A DNA stretch of 64,000 nt from Halobaculum litoreum (GTDB lineage Archaea; Halobacteriota; Halobacteria; Halobacteriales; Haloferacaceae), in NCBI RefSeq assembly GCF_030127125.1, contig NZ_CP126156.1, forward strand, positions 2,232,001-2,296,000, read 5' to 3'. Both the position numbers and the translations under genes were made by a program. The notes beneath the pieces are model-generated. The model was not told the origin of the DNA and ran no database searches. It saw only the letters and a program-made list of their open reading frames with translations. Numbering within the stretch: the stretch's first letter is position 1; every line of letters starts with the position of its first letter. Shown here in pieces: positions 16,852-25,889 of the stretch.

Positions 16852-17850
16852 ATGACCGGCTGGACCGCGGCTGACCTCCCCGACATGGACGGCGAACGCG
16901 TCGTCGTCACCGGGGCCAACAGCGGCATCGGGAAGGAGGCGACGCGGGCGTTCGCCCGCGCGGGCGCCGAGGTGACCCTCGCGTGTCGCAGCGTCGAGCG
17001 CGGGGAGGCGGCGGCCGCCGGGATCGAACGGGCGGAGTCCGGCGTCAGCGGCGACGACCTGACCGTCGCGGAGCTGGACCTCGCGGACCTGTCGTCGGTG
17101 CGGGCGTTCGCCGACGAGCGGGACGACCCGATCGACGTGCTCTGCAACAACGCGGGCGTGATGGCGATCCCGCGCACCGAGACCGTCGACGGCTTCGAGA
17201 CGCAGTTCGGCGTCAACCACCTCGGCCACTTCGCGCTCACGGGGCTGCTCCTCGACGACCTCGTCGCCGCCGACGGGGAGAGCCGCGTCGTCACCCAGTC
17301 GAGCCGGGCCCACGAGCGCGGCGAGATCGACTTCGACGACCTCCACCACGAGCGCGCGTACGGCAAGTGGGAGGCGTACGGGCAGAGCAAACTCGCGAAC
17401 GTCCTGTTCGGCTACGAACTCCAGCGACGCCTCGACGGGCACGGGGTCGACGGCGTGACGAGCGTCGTCTGTCACCCGGGGTGGGCGGCGACGAACCTCC
17501 AGCGCCGCGGACCCGAGGCCGAAGGGTCGCAGTTCCGAGCGCTCGCGATGCGGGCGGCGAACGCCGTGTTCGCCCAGTCGGCCGCGGCGGGCGCGTGGCC
17601 GCTGTTGTACGCCGCGACCGCGCCGGGCGTCGCCGGCGGCGACTACGTCGGCCCGGGCGGACTGTTCGACATGCGGGGCCACCCCGAGCGCCAGCGCTCC
17701 AGCGACCGCTCGTACCGCGAGGGCGACGCCGAGCGCCTGTGGAACGTCTCCGAGGAGCTGACCGGCGTGACGTACGAGTTCGGGACCGCGGGCGACGGGG
17801 ACGGCGACGCGGGCGCGGCCGCCGACGCCGACGTCGACGCCGACGACTGA
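16852..17850 (+). CDS. short-chain dehydrogenase/reductase, retinol-dehydrogenase-like
   Basis: This is a 332-residue SDR of the large retinol-dehydrogenase-like group. The coenzyme motif TGANSGIG lies at 20-27, with R47 after the second strand suggesting NADP. NNAG is at 99-102, Ser at 150-151 in VTQSS, and the catalytic YGQSK at 176-180. The substrate is unknown. The last 25 residues are an Asp/Ala-rich halophilic tail. A gtttagg box lies about 28 nt before the ATG, independent of CorA. Confidence 0.88.
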   Translation: MTGWTAADLPDMDGERVVVTGANSGIGKEATRAFARAGAEVTLACRSVERGEAAAAGIERAESGVSGDDLTVAELDLADLSSVRAFADERDDPIDVLCNNAGVMAIPRTETVDGFETQFGVNHLGHFALTGLLLDDLVAADGESRVVTQSSRAHERGEIDFDDLHHERAYGKWEAYGQSKLANVLFGYELQRRLDGHGVDGVTSVVCHPGWAATNLQRRGPEAEGSQFRALAMRAANAVFAQSAAAGAWPLLYAATAPGVAGGDYVGPGGLFDMRGHPERQRSSDRSYREGDAERLWNVSEELTGVTYEFGTAGDGDGDAGAAADADVDADD

Positions 17851-17905
17851 CCGGTCGTCGCCCCGGAGGCAAACGGTATGCCGTCGGGACGCGTACGACG
17901 ACGGC

Positions 17906-18598
17906 ATGAACCGACCAGTCTCGCTCGCGCTCGGCGCCGCCGGCGCCGCCGTCGGCGTGCTCGGCGCGTGGAACCTCTACCGGCGGTACACCACGGAGTC
18001 GGTGCCGTACACCGTCGTCGCCAGCGTGGGCGACGTGGAGCTACGGCGCTACCCGCCGACGGTCCTCGCGGAGACGGTCGCCGACGGCCGCCGCGAGGCG
18101 TTCGGGCGGCTGTTCCGCTACATCGCCGGCGCCAACGAGACGGAGACGGACCTCGCGATGACCGCGCCCGTCCGCGTCGGCGACGGGGACGACGGCGGCC
18201 GCGGCGTCTCCATCCCGATGACCGCGCCCGTGGAGGTGAGCGACGGGAGCCGGCGCATCCCGATGACCGCGCCCGTCGAGACGGACGACGTCGAGGGGGG
18301 CGTGCGGATGGCGTTCTACCTCCCCGCCGAGTACGACGCCGAGTCGGCGCCGCGCCCGACCGACGAGGACGTGACGCTCGTCGCCGTCCCGGAGCGAACG
18401 CTCGCCGTCAGGCGGTTCTCGTGGCGACCGACCGGGCGCCGGGTGGCGCGGGAGGTCGAGCGGCTGGAGGCGGCGCTGGCGTCGGCGTCGGTGCCGGTCG
18501 CCGGCGAGCCGTTCTACATGGGGTACGACGCGCCGTGGACGCTCCCGTTCCTCCGGCGCAACGAGGTCGCCGTCGAGGTCGAGTCCGCCGACGCCTGA
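17906..18598 (+). CDS. SOUL-family heme-binding-like protein
   Basis: This 230-residue protein has an N-terminal hydrophobic helix (about residues 4-24), probably a membrane anchor, and then a SOUL domain. SOUL/HBP proteins bind heme or hydrophobic ligands. The conserved YTVVASVGDVELRRYP opening and the PFYMGYDAPWTLPFLRRNEV end are present. Between them MTAPV occurs three times (85-89, 105-109, 120-124), separated by acidic loops. No heme-ligating residue can be assigned with certainty. Confidence 0.85.
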   Translation: MNRPVSLALGAAGAAVGVLGAWNLYRRYTTESVPYTVVASVGDVELRRYPPTVLAETVADGRREAFGRLFRYIAGANETETDLAMTAPVRVGDGDDGGRGVSIPMTAPVEVSDGSRRIPMTAPVETDDVEGGVRMAFYLPAEYDAESAPRPTDEDVTLVAVPERTLAVRRFSWRPTGRRVAREVERLEAALASASVPVAGEPFYMGYDAPWTLPFLRRNEVAVEVESADA

Positions 18599-18660
18599 GC
18601 CGCCGGGCGGCTCCACGGGCCCCGCGGCCGTCCGACGGGCGCCCGGTCGCGTCCGCCGCG

Positions 18661-19095
18661 TCACCGGAACCGCCACGTCACCGCCGCGCCCGCGAGCCAC
18701 GCCACCCCGAACAGGATCACGAGCAGCTGCACCGACTCGCCGACACCGTTCCCGAGGAGGAACACCGCCGCCGAGAGCGCCGCCGCCGCCGCGAGGACGA
18801 CCCCGACGCCCCGGCGGAACCACGGCCGCGAGTCGTCCGTGCGCTTCACCAGCGCGCCGTTGAGCCACGCGCCCGCCAGCGCCCCCAGCCCCGCCAGCGA
18901 GAACACCGGCAGGAGCGCCCGCGGCGTGAGCGCGCCGACGGCGATCGCCAGCGCGAGCGCGGCCGTCGACAGCGCCGTCGTCGCGAGCGCCCCCGCGACC
19001 GCGGCGTGTCCCTGCCGCGAGACGCGGCGCTCGCGACGCTCCAACACCGCCTCGGGGTCGATGTCGTCCGGATCGCCGACCACGCACGTGTCCAC
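18661..19095 (-). CDS. four-helix membrane protein, unknown function
   Basis: This 144-residue protein has a charged N-terminus (ERRERRVSRQG, about 20-30) and four predicted transmembrane helices: about 33-52, 60-80, 95-112 and 120-139. No family is recognised. The start is uncertain: GTG at 19095 or GTG at 19083, both in frame; the shorter form begins with VGDPDDIDPEAV. The neighbouring beta-CASP gene is on the same strand, 47 nt upstream, so the two may be cotranscribed. Confidence 0.65.
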   Translation of the reverse strand: MDTCVVGDPDDIDPEAVLERRERRVSRQGHAAVAGALATTALSTAALALAIAVGALTPRALLPVFSLAGLGALAGAWLNGALVKRTDDSRPWFRRGVGVVLAAAAALSAAVFLLGNGVGESVQLLVILFGVAWLAGAAVTWRFR

Positions 19096-19142
19096 GGGCG
19101 GCGGAAGAAAGGGCGTTACGGGCGGGGGCGCACGCGTCGCGC

Positions 19143-20381
19143 TCAGACGACGACGCGCTCGCCCAGCTCCGGGGCGCTCGCGTCGTAGCCGTCCTCGCGC
19201 AGGTCAGCCGCGAACGCGGGACAGCGGTCGCCGTGGTTGACGAGCAGGGTCGCGTCGCGGTAGCCGTCGAGGAACGAGCGCAGGCCGTCGCGGTCGGCGT
19301 GGGCCGAGAAGTCGAACAGCTCGACGCCGGCGGCGACGGGGACGACCCCGCCGTCCAACTCGCAGCGCCCGCGCTCCAGCAGCATCCGGCCGTTCGTCCC
19401 CTCGACTTGGTAGCCGGTGAGGCAGACGTGGTTCGTCGGGTCCGAGCGGAGCATCGGGAGGTAGCGCATCACCGGGCCGCCAGACACCATCCCGGAGGTG
19501 GTGACGATGGCCTCGTTGTCGGCGGCGATGCGCTCGCGCTGGCCGTCCTTCCCGGTCACGTACCGGGCCCCCGACTTCGCCCGCCGGAGCGCGTCGGGGT
19601 CGCGCACGAACTCGGGGTGGCGGCGCACGATGTCGGTCACCGTCTGGCCCATCCCGTCGAGGTACGGGCGCACCTCCGTGTCGCCGAGGACGAGCAGCAC
19701 CTCCTGCGTGCGGCCGATGGCGAACGCCGGGATCAGCGCCGTCCCGCCCTCGTAGCGGGTGCGGCGGACGCGCTCGACGAACCGCTCCTCCACCCGTGTG
19801 CGGTCCTCGTGGGTGACGTCGGAGTAGGTGCTCTCGCAGATCACGACGTCGGCGTCGGGCCGGGCGGTCGACCCCGACAGCAGGCGCGTGTCGTCGGTGT
19901 GGAAGTCCGCCGTGTACAGCAGCCGGGTGTCGCCGTCGTCGACGAGGACGTGCGCGCTGCCGGGGATGTGGCCGGCGTCGAAGAACGTCACCTCGTAGTC
20001 GGTGCCGCCGGCGGCGACGACGAACGGCTCGTCGTAGCCGTGGCGGTGCTCGACCTCGCCGAGGCGCCGGACGTGGCTCCCGGTGAAGGTGCAGTCGTAG
20101 CCGCGCAGTTTCAGCGTGTCGCGGGCGAGCACCCGCGCCAGTTCGCCCGTCGGCGGCGTCCAGTGGATCGGCGGGCGGCGGTCGCCCCGGAGGAGCGCGG
20201 GCACCTGCCCGACGTGGTCGAGGTGGCCGTGGCTGACGACGACGGCGTCGGGCTCCGGCCGCCCGACCGGGTACTGCGGCGGGTCCCCGGTCAGCGTCCC
20301 GTAGTCGAGGAGGAGCGCGTCGTCGACGAGCACCGCCGAGCGACCCACCTCGCGGGCGCCGCCGAGGAACTGGATCTCCAT
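19143..20381 (-). CDS. beta-CASP metallo-beta-lactamase-fold RNase
   Basis: This 412-residue enzyme has the metallo-beta-lactamase fold with a beta-CASP insertion, as in RNase J and CPSF73-type nucleases. Metal ligands are HGHLDH (51-56), the H in DAGHIPGSAH (H138) and D159 in YTADF. The beta-CASP part holds the AIGRTQEVL segment, then FDFSAHADR and the terminal LVNHGD. There is no N-terminal KH domain, so it is not aCPSF1. An archaeal exo- or endoribonuclease role is expected; DNA substrates are not excluded. Confidence 0.9.
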   Translation of the reverse strand: MEIQFLGGAREVGRSAVLVDDALLLDYGTLTGDPPQYPVGRPEPDAVVVSHGHLDHVGQVPALLRGDRRPPIHWTPPTGELARVLARDTLKLRGYDCTFTGSHVRRLGEVEHRHGYDEPFVVAAGGTDYEVTFFDAGHIPGSAHVLVDDGDTRLLYTADFHTDDTRLLSGSTARPDADVVICESTYSDVTHEDRTRVEERFVERVRRTRYEGGTALIPAFAIGRTQEVLLVLGDTEVRPYLDGMGQTVTDIVRRHPEFVRDPDALRRAKSGARYVTGKDGQRERIAADNEAIVTTSGMVSGGPVMRYLPMLRSDPTNHVCLTGYQVEGTNGRMLLERGRCELDGGVVPVAAGVELFDFSAHADRDGLRSFLDGYRDATLLVNHGDRCPAFAADLREDGYDASAPELGERVVV

Positions 20382-20426
20382 CGACCGAGGGCAGGGGCTC
20401 GCGGCGGTTGGGTTCGTCGGTTCGGT

Positions 20427-20456
20427 CCCGTCGCGACCCGTCGCGACCCGTCGCTT
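20427..20456. repeat. three tandem 10-bp repeats
   Basis: The unit CCCGTCGCGA occurs at 20427-20436 and 20437-20446, and as the variant CCCGTCGCTT at 20447-20456. It lies in the gap before the beta-CASP gene. It may be a chance product of GC bias. Confidence 0.5.
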
Positions 20457-20517
20457 CCGGTCCGCCCGTCCGCCCCCCGGCGGCTCGCCGTCGGTCGGTC
20501 CGCTCCCGTCGGCCCGC

Positions 20518-20610
20518 TCAGATCACCTGCACCGCGACGAGCGCGGCCGCGACGACGGACACGACGATCAACATCCCCAGCGACACGGTCGACATCCGTT
20601 TCGTGCTCAC
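20518..20610 (-). CDS. 30-residue single-helix membrane peptide
   Basis: A short ORF (GTG start, TGA stop) encodes MSTKRMSTVSLGMLIVV followed by a hydrophobic helix and the end VQVI. It has a basic N-terminus and one hydrophobic segment of about 20 residues. A gttatgc element lies about 28 nt before the GTG, the spacing expected for a leaderless gene. Its product is unknown. It lies between the FAD monooxygenase gene and the beta-CASP gene on the same strand. I am moderately confident it is expressed. Confidence 0.5.
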   Translation of the reverse strand: MSTKRMSTVSLGMLIVVSVVAAALVAVQVI

Positions 20611-20718
20611 GTCGGGAGAGGGACGCAGGCCGGGCATAACGGTTCGGCCCCGCCTATCAGGCCTGAAACGCGGTGCGGGGGCGGGGGGACGCGGACGGCC
20701 GGTCGCGGCCGCCCCGGG

Positions 20719-22037
20719 TCAGTCGACGAACCGCTCGCGCGCGACCGACACGGAGCGGTCGCCGAGCGCGAACGCCTCGACCGGCCGGCGGGCGAGCCGG
20801 CTGGCGGCGGCGGCGCGGCCGAAGGCGACCGCCGGGGCGCGGACGAGCCACGGCGGCACGCGCTCGCCGAAGCGGAGCCACCACGCCATCCCCCGGGCGG
20901 CGCGGCGCTGGAGCGCGATGACCCGCTCGACGGTCGGCCGCCGGCGGCGCTCGAACCCGGCGAGCGCGCCGGCGGGGAGCGGGCCGGCTCCGTCCCCGAG
21001 CGCGTCCGCGAGCACGTCGTGGAGGACGACCGCGTCCTCGACCGCGAGGGGTTCCCCTGCGCGCCGACGGGGCTGGCGGTGTGGGCGGCGTCGCCCAGCA
21101 GGACGAGGCCGTCGCGCGTCCACTCGGGCGCGACCCCGGGGGCGACGTCGAGCAGCGTCGTGTCGGCGAAGCCGTCGAGGTGGGCGCCCATCGCCCGCGC
21201 GACCGCCGGGTCGACGGCGGCGACGCGCTCGCGGAACGCGTCGAACCCCGCCTCGCGGACCGCCGGCCACTCGCCGTCGCGGAGGAGGAAGCCGACCTGC
21301 AGGCGCCCGGCGCCGAGGCCGAAGTGGACGAGGATCCCGCCGGGCCCGATCTGTCCCTGCGTGGCGGCGTCGACGGTGCCCGCCGGGAGCGTGAACCACA
21401 CGAGGTCGACGGGCGAGTCGAACAGGCCCGCGTCGATGCCCGCGGCCGAGCGCACCGCCGAGTAGCGACCGTCCGCGCCGACGACGACGCGCGCGTCGAC
21501 CGCGAGCGACTCGTCGGCCGCCCGGTCCCGCGCGGTCACGCCGCGGACGGCGCCGTCGTCGTCGCGCCGCAGGCCCGTCACCGTCGTCGACGGCCGGAAG
21601 TCGAACCCCCCGTACTCGCTCGCGCGGTCGACGAGCAGTTCGAGGAGGGCGGGCTGTTCCATGAGCAGGGCGTACGGGTAGGCGGTGTCGAGCACGTCGA
21701 AGTCGAGCACGCGGACCGGCTCGCCGTACAGCGTGAACGTCCCCTCGCGGACCGTCTCGTGGGCGAGGGCGAGCACGTCGTCCAGCAGGTCCATCTCGTC
21801 GAACAGCCGGACGACGCTCGGGTTCCACCCGAAGCCGCGGTACTCGCGCGCGAACGTCGCCTCCCGCTCCACCAGCGTGACGTCGACGCCGCTGCGGGCG
21901 AGGAGGGACGCGAGCACGGCGCCGCCGGGGCCGCAGCCGACCACGACGACGGCGGCCGTCTCCGTCCGGTCCACGGCGTGGCCGTCCGCGTCGCGGGCGG
22001 CGGTCGCACCGTCGTCGGCGGTCGTGTCGGGGGACAC
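20719..22037 (-). CDS. FAD-dependent monooxygenase-like protein, frameshifted
   Basis: This encodes an aromatic-hydroxylase/geranylgeranyl-reductase-like flavoprotein. The GxGxxG motif GCGPGG (34-39) and the second FAD motif LVLLGDAAHT near 315 are intact. The expected GAQGEPLAVEDAV, typical of this family's FAD site, is broken: the frame slips after GAQG near 21055. The correct C-terminal 110 residues continue in another frame to 20719. One extra base in the run 21054-21057 would give a 439-residue protein. Its start lies 7 nt after the AOR stop, suggesting one operon and perhaps a shared redox pathway; the substrate is not known. Confidence 0.8.
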
Positions 22038-22044
22038 GGCCGCC

Positions 22045-23739
22045 TCAGTCGTCCGCCGCCGCCGGGCCGTCGCTCGCGCCCGGCTCGCCCAGCCCCGGCA
22101 CCACGCCGTCGGCGCGCCAGCCGCGGGCGGCGTAGTACTCGTCGAGCGCGTCCGCGAACCCGTCGAGGTCGTACGGCAGCGCGTCGTCGTCGCGGTCGAA
22201 GCCGCGGCGGTTGTTGAACGCCCGCTCCAGCTCGACGACGCGGGCGCCCACGTCCAGCAGGTCGTCGTAGTCGGCGTCCAACAGCGCGCCCAGCCGCTCG
22301 TCGCTCACGAAGTCCCGGGAGAACTTGCACGCGACCGCCGAGTCGAGGACGGCGGCGTGGTTCTCCGCCTCGGCGACGAGCGGCGGCTTCCCCTCCAGCC
22401 CGCGCTTGTCGAGCGCCTCCTCCTTGGAGACGAGCGGGTACTCCTTCGCGTAGAAGCCGGCGTACATGTGGTCGGCGCCGCGGTTCGACACCGCGAACGA
22501 CAGCCCCTGCCCGTTGAGCGCGCGGCCGTCGTGGGCGGCGAACTCCAGCCCCTTCACCGTCCAGTCGTCGACGCCCAACTCGGGGGCCGCGCGGTGGACG
22601 CCCTCCGCGAGCAGGTCGCCGACCTCGCCCTCGCGGAACGCCGCCTTCCGGAGCAGTTCGCGGGCGCGTTCGGCGTCGCCGAGGTCGTCCTCGCTGGCGA
22701 GGTAGGCGGCCATCGTGTCGCCCGCGGAGATGGTGTCGACGCCGAGGCGGTCGCACAGCTCGTTCCCCTTCATCACCTCGACCACGTCGTCGACGGACTG
22801 GTTCGACCCCCACGCCATCACCGTCTCGAACTCCGGACCCTCCGTCTCGACGCCCGCGGCCTCGTCGCGCGTCGGGAGCTTGCAGGCGAACGCGCACTGC
22901 GAGCAGGTGCCCTTCTTGTACTTCTTCGACTCCACCGCGTCGCCGCCGATCCCCTCGACGCCGTCGAACGACTGCTTCGAGAAGTAGTCCGTCGGGAGCG
23001 CCTCCACCTCGTTGGCGAGCTCGGTGACGCTGGTGGTGCCCTGCCGCTTCATGATGTGGTCCGACGTGGCGGCCTCGCGGTGGATCTCCGACTGTACGGC
23101 GTCGATCTCGACGTCCGCGGCCGCGTCGCCGTCGAACGTGAGCACCTTCACGTTCTTGCTCCCCAGCACCGCGCCGAGGCCGGTGCGCCCGAACGCGCGC
23201 GTCTCGCTGGTCATCACGCAGGCGTAGCGCACGCGGTGCTCGCCCGCGGGGCCGATACACGCGAGGTGTTCGGCCGCGAGGTCGTGTTCCGCCTCGGCCC
23301 AGTCGGTCACCGCGGGCACCTCGGCGTCGACGAGTTCGGGGACCGACTCGAAGGTGACGCCGTCCTCGCGGACGTGGACCGCGAGCGGTTCGTCGGCGGC
23401 GCCGCGGAGTTCGACGGCGGCGTACCCCGTCCCGGTGAAGTTGCGCGAGAGGAAGCCGCCGGCGTTCGAGGACGCGAGCCCGCCGGTGAGCGGCGACACG
23501 CCCGTCATGTTCATCCGCCCGGTGAAGCTCATCGACGAGTGCTGGAGCGGCCCCGTCGTCAGGTACAGGCGGTTCTCGGGCCCGAGCGGGTCGGCGTCGA
23601 ACGGCACGCGGTCGAACGCCAGTTTCGTCCCGACGCCGCGCCCGCCGACGAACGCGCCGAGCACGTCGTCGATCCCCTCGGTCGTCGCCTCGCGGGCGTC
23701 GAGGTCGATCGACAGCAGCGGACCGGTCGCGTGGATCAT
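22045..23739 (-). CDS. tungsten-dependent aldehyde:ferredoxin oxidoreductase family protein
   Basis: This 564-residue AOR-family protein, of the tungsto-bispyranopterin type, oxidises aldehydes or related acids with a 2Fe-2S or 4Fe-4S ferredoxin. The N-terminal part opens with LLSIDLDAREATTEGI and contains the pterin-binding FVGGRGVGTKLAF. The iron-sulfur cysteines are CSQCAFAC near 278-285, and the fourth Cys (AVACKF) is near 470. A gtaaat box (23764-23771) lies 28 nt upstream. AORs share a fold but differ in substrate; this one cannot be assigned. An FAD monooxygenase gene follows 7 nt downstream. Confidence 0.88.
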   Translation of the reverse strand: MIHATGPLLSIDLDAREATTEGIDDVLGAFVGGRGVGTKLAFDRVPFDADPLGPENRLYLTTGPLQHSSMSFTGRMNMTGVSPLTGGLASSNAGGFLSRNFTGTGYAAVELRGAADEPLAVHVREDGVTFESVPELVDAEVPAVTDWAEAEHDLAAEHLACIGPAGEHRVRYACVMTSETRAFGRTGLGAVLGSKNVKVLTFDGDAAADVEIDAVQSEIHREAATSDHIMKRQGTTSVTELANEVEALPTDYFSKQSFDGVEGIGGDAVESKKYKKGTCSQCAFACKLPTRDEAAGVETEGPEFETVMAWGSNQSVDDVVEVMKGNELCDRLGVDTISAGDTMAAYLASEDDLGDAERARELLRKAAFREGEVGDLLAEGVHRAAPELGVDDWTVKGLEFAAHDGRALNGQGLSFAVSNRGADHMYAGFYAKEYPLVSKEEALDKRGLEGKPPLVAEAENHAAVLDSAVACKFSRDFVSDERLGALLDADYDDLLDVGARVVELERAFNNRRGFDRDDDALPYDLDGFADALDEYYAARGWRADGVVPGLGEPGASDGPAAADD

Positions 23740-23907
23740 GGTCGTCGGTTCGCCGGCATCGGAGGTAAATCCCGCCGCCGAGCGACGGAGCCAGCGCCGG
23801 CCGGTCGTCGTGGCGGCCGGGCGGGCGGCGACGGCCGCGGTTCCGTGTCGCACGGAGCGTGACGGGTCGGAACCACTATCCCGCCCCACGTCGGACCTAC
23901 GAACCGA

Positions 23908-25284
23908 ATGAAGGTCTTCGGATCGAGCGGCACCCGCGGGGTCGTGGGCGAGGAGTTCACCCCGGAGTTCGTCTCCCGGGTGGCCGCCGCCGCCGCGGCG
24001 ACGTGGGACGCCGACCGGGTCGCCCTCGGCCACGACACGCGCACGTCCGGGCGGACGTTCGCGGACGCCGCCGCCGCCGGCATCACGGCCGCCGGCGTCG
24101 ACGTGGAGCGACTCGGCGTCGTGCCGACCCCGAGTCTGGTGCGGTACTGCGAGGTGGAGGCGGTGCCCGGCGTGATGATCACGGCGTCGCACAACCCGCC
24201 GGAGTTCAACGGCGTGAAGCTCGTCGGCGACGACGGGGTCGAACTCCCCGTCAGCCGGCTCGAGGTCGTCGAGGACCGCCTCCTCTCGGAGGGGACCACG
24301 ACGGTCGCGTGGGACGCCATCGGCGCGTCCCGGCGCGTCGCCGACGCGAACGACGACTACGTCGCCGAGATGCTCGCCACGGTCGACCGCGACGCCGTCG
24401 CCGACGCCGGCCTCACGGTCGCGCTCGACCCCGGCCACGGCGCCGGCGCGCTCACCTCCCCCGAGTTCTTCCGCGAACTCGGCTGTGACGTCGTCACGGT
24501 GAACGCCCAGCCGGACGGCCACTTCCCGGGGCGCGACCCCGAGCCCGTCGAGAAGAACCTCGCGGACCTGAAGCGGCTCGTCCGCGCGGCCGACGCCGAC
24601 GCCGGCGTCGCCCACGACGGCGACGCCGACCGCGCCGTCTTCGTCGACGAGACGGGCGAGTACGTCGAGGGCGACGCCTCGCTGGCTGCGCTGGCGGCTC
24701 ACCACCTCGGCGAGGGCGACACGACCGTCGCCGCCGTCAACGTCTCCCAGCGCCTCGTCGACGTCTGCGAGGCCGCCGGGGCGAACCTCGAGCTCACGCC
24801 CATCGGCTCGACGAACATCATCACCCGGATCAAGGAGCTGTGGCGCGAGGGGGAGTCCGTCCCCGTCGCCGGCGAGGGCAACGGCGGCGTGTTCTTCCCC
24901 GACTACCGGCTCGTGCGCGACGGCGCGTTCATCGCCGCGAAGTTCCTCGAGCTGCTCGCCGCGCGCGACGTCGCCGTCAGCGACGTGGTCGCACCGTACG
25001 AGGACTACACGAACGTCCGCGAGAACCTCACCTACGAGACGGACGCCGAGTTGAACGCGATGCTCGACGCGGCCGCCGCGTACGCCGAGGCCGCCGACGC
25101 CGAGCCCGACACCAAGGACGGCTACCGGCTCGACTACGGCGACGCGTGGGTGCTCGTGCGCCCCTCCGGCACGGAGCCGAAGGTCCGCGTGTACGCCGAG
25201 TCGGCCGACCCCGAGCGGGCGCGCGCGCTCGCGACGGAGGCCCGCGGGGCGCTCGCGGACGCGAAGAAGGGCGTCGAGGCGTAA
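23908..25284 (+). CDS. glmM: phosphoglucosamine mutase
   Basis: This 458-residue member of the alpha-D-phosphohexomutase family converts glucosamine-6-phosphate to glucosamine-1-phosphate on the way to UDP-GlcNAc; a phosphoglucomutase or phosphomannomutase activity is also possible. The active-site Ser loop is TASHNP (about 92-97), the metal loop DGDADR near 236, and the sugar/phosphate loops GEGNGG and RPSGTEPKVR are present. A cactatc box lies about 30 nt before the ATG. It diverges from the AOR gene. Confidence 0.9.
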   Translation: MKVFGSSGTRGVVGEEFTPEFVSRVAAAAAATWDADRVALGHDTRTSGRTFADAAAAGITAAGVDVERLGVVPTPSLVRYCEVEAVPGVMITASHNPPEFNGVKLVGDDGVELPVSRLEVVEDRLLSEGTTTVAWDAIGASRRVADANDDYVAEMLATVDRDAVADAGLTVALDPGHGAGALTSPEFFRELGCDVVTVNAQPDGHFPGRDPEPVEKNLADLKRLVRAADADAGVAHDGDADRAVFVDETGEYVEGDASLAALAAHHLGEGDTTVAAVNVSQRLVDVCEAAGANLELTPIGSTNIITRIKELWREGESVPVAGEGNGGVFFPDYRLVRDGAFIAAKFLELLAARDVAVSDVVAPYEDYTNVRENLTYETDAELNAMLDAAAAYAEAADAEPDTKDGYRLDYGDAWVLVRPSGTEPKVRVYAESADPERARALATEARGALADAKKGVEA

Positions 25285-25345
25285 GGCCGCGAGGTCGACG
25301 CCCCGGCCCACACGGCTTTTGTCCGAACGGTCCCGAGTCGGCGAC

Positions 25346-25870
25346 ATGGACACGCTGGTGCGCCCGGTCGCCTCGGCGACGGAGTTCCGCGCGGCGATGG
25401 CGGTGAACCGCGCGGCGTGGCGCGACGCCTACGCCGGCATCCTCCCCGCCGAGCGGCTCGACGCGATGACCGTCCCGAGCGGCCGCGAACTGCAGGCGCG
25501 CTACGAGCGCGCCGTCGACGACGAGCGTGCGTTCCTCGTCGCCGTCGACCCGGCGCCGGGCGCGGTCGTCGGGTTCGCGGACGCGCTGTGGGGCGCCGAC
25601 CGGAAGGCGTTCTGTGAGCGCGACGACGCCGAACTCCGGGCCGTCTACGTCGACCCGGAGCGACAGGGCGAGGGCGTCGGGAGCGCGCTGGTGGCCGACG
25701 TCGTCGAGCGGCTGCCCGCGGACGTCGACCGGCTGGCGCTGGAGACGTTCGAGGCCAACGACGACGCCCGCGCGTTCTACGAGGCGCGCGGCTTCGAGCG
25801 CGTCGGCTCGTCGGCGTTCGAGGTCGACGGGGAGTCGTACCCGACGGCGGTGTACGCGCGGCCGGTGTAG
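25346..25870 (+). CDS. GNAT-family N-acetyltransferase
   Basis: This 174-residue protein has the GNAT fold. The acetyl-CoA-binding RQGEGVGS segment is near residues 107-114, and AFYEARGFERVGS makes the last strands. The substrate cannot be predicted. The Q/R-x-x-G-x-G/A signature is clear. The ATG at 25346 has a possible TATA-like ctttt about 30 nt upstream. It converges on the coiled-coil gene. Confidence 0.88.
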   Translation: MDTLVRPVASATEFRAAMAVNRAAWRDAYAGILPAERLDAMTVPSGRELQARYERAVDDERAFLVAVDPAPGAVVGFADALWGADRKAFCERDDAELRAVYVDPERQGEGVGSALVADVVERLPADVDRLALETFEANDDARAFYEARGFERVGSSAFEVDGESYPTAVYARPV

Positions 25871-25889
25871 CCGCCCGCGCGGCCGTCGC

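Noticed and set aside
15502-17850. A 782-residue ORF joining the small membrane protein to the SDR
   Set aside because: The middle is an out-of-frame shadow of CorA; the SDR has its own ATG and TATA element.
22045-25353. A continuous 1102-residue minus-strand reading covering AOR and the GlmM antisense
   Set aside because: Only the part from the ATG at 23739 is AOR; the rest is antisense to GlmM and has no domain.
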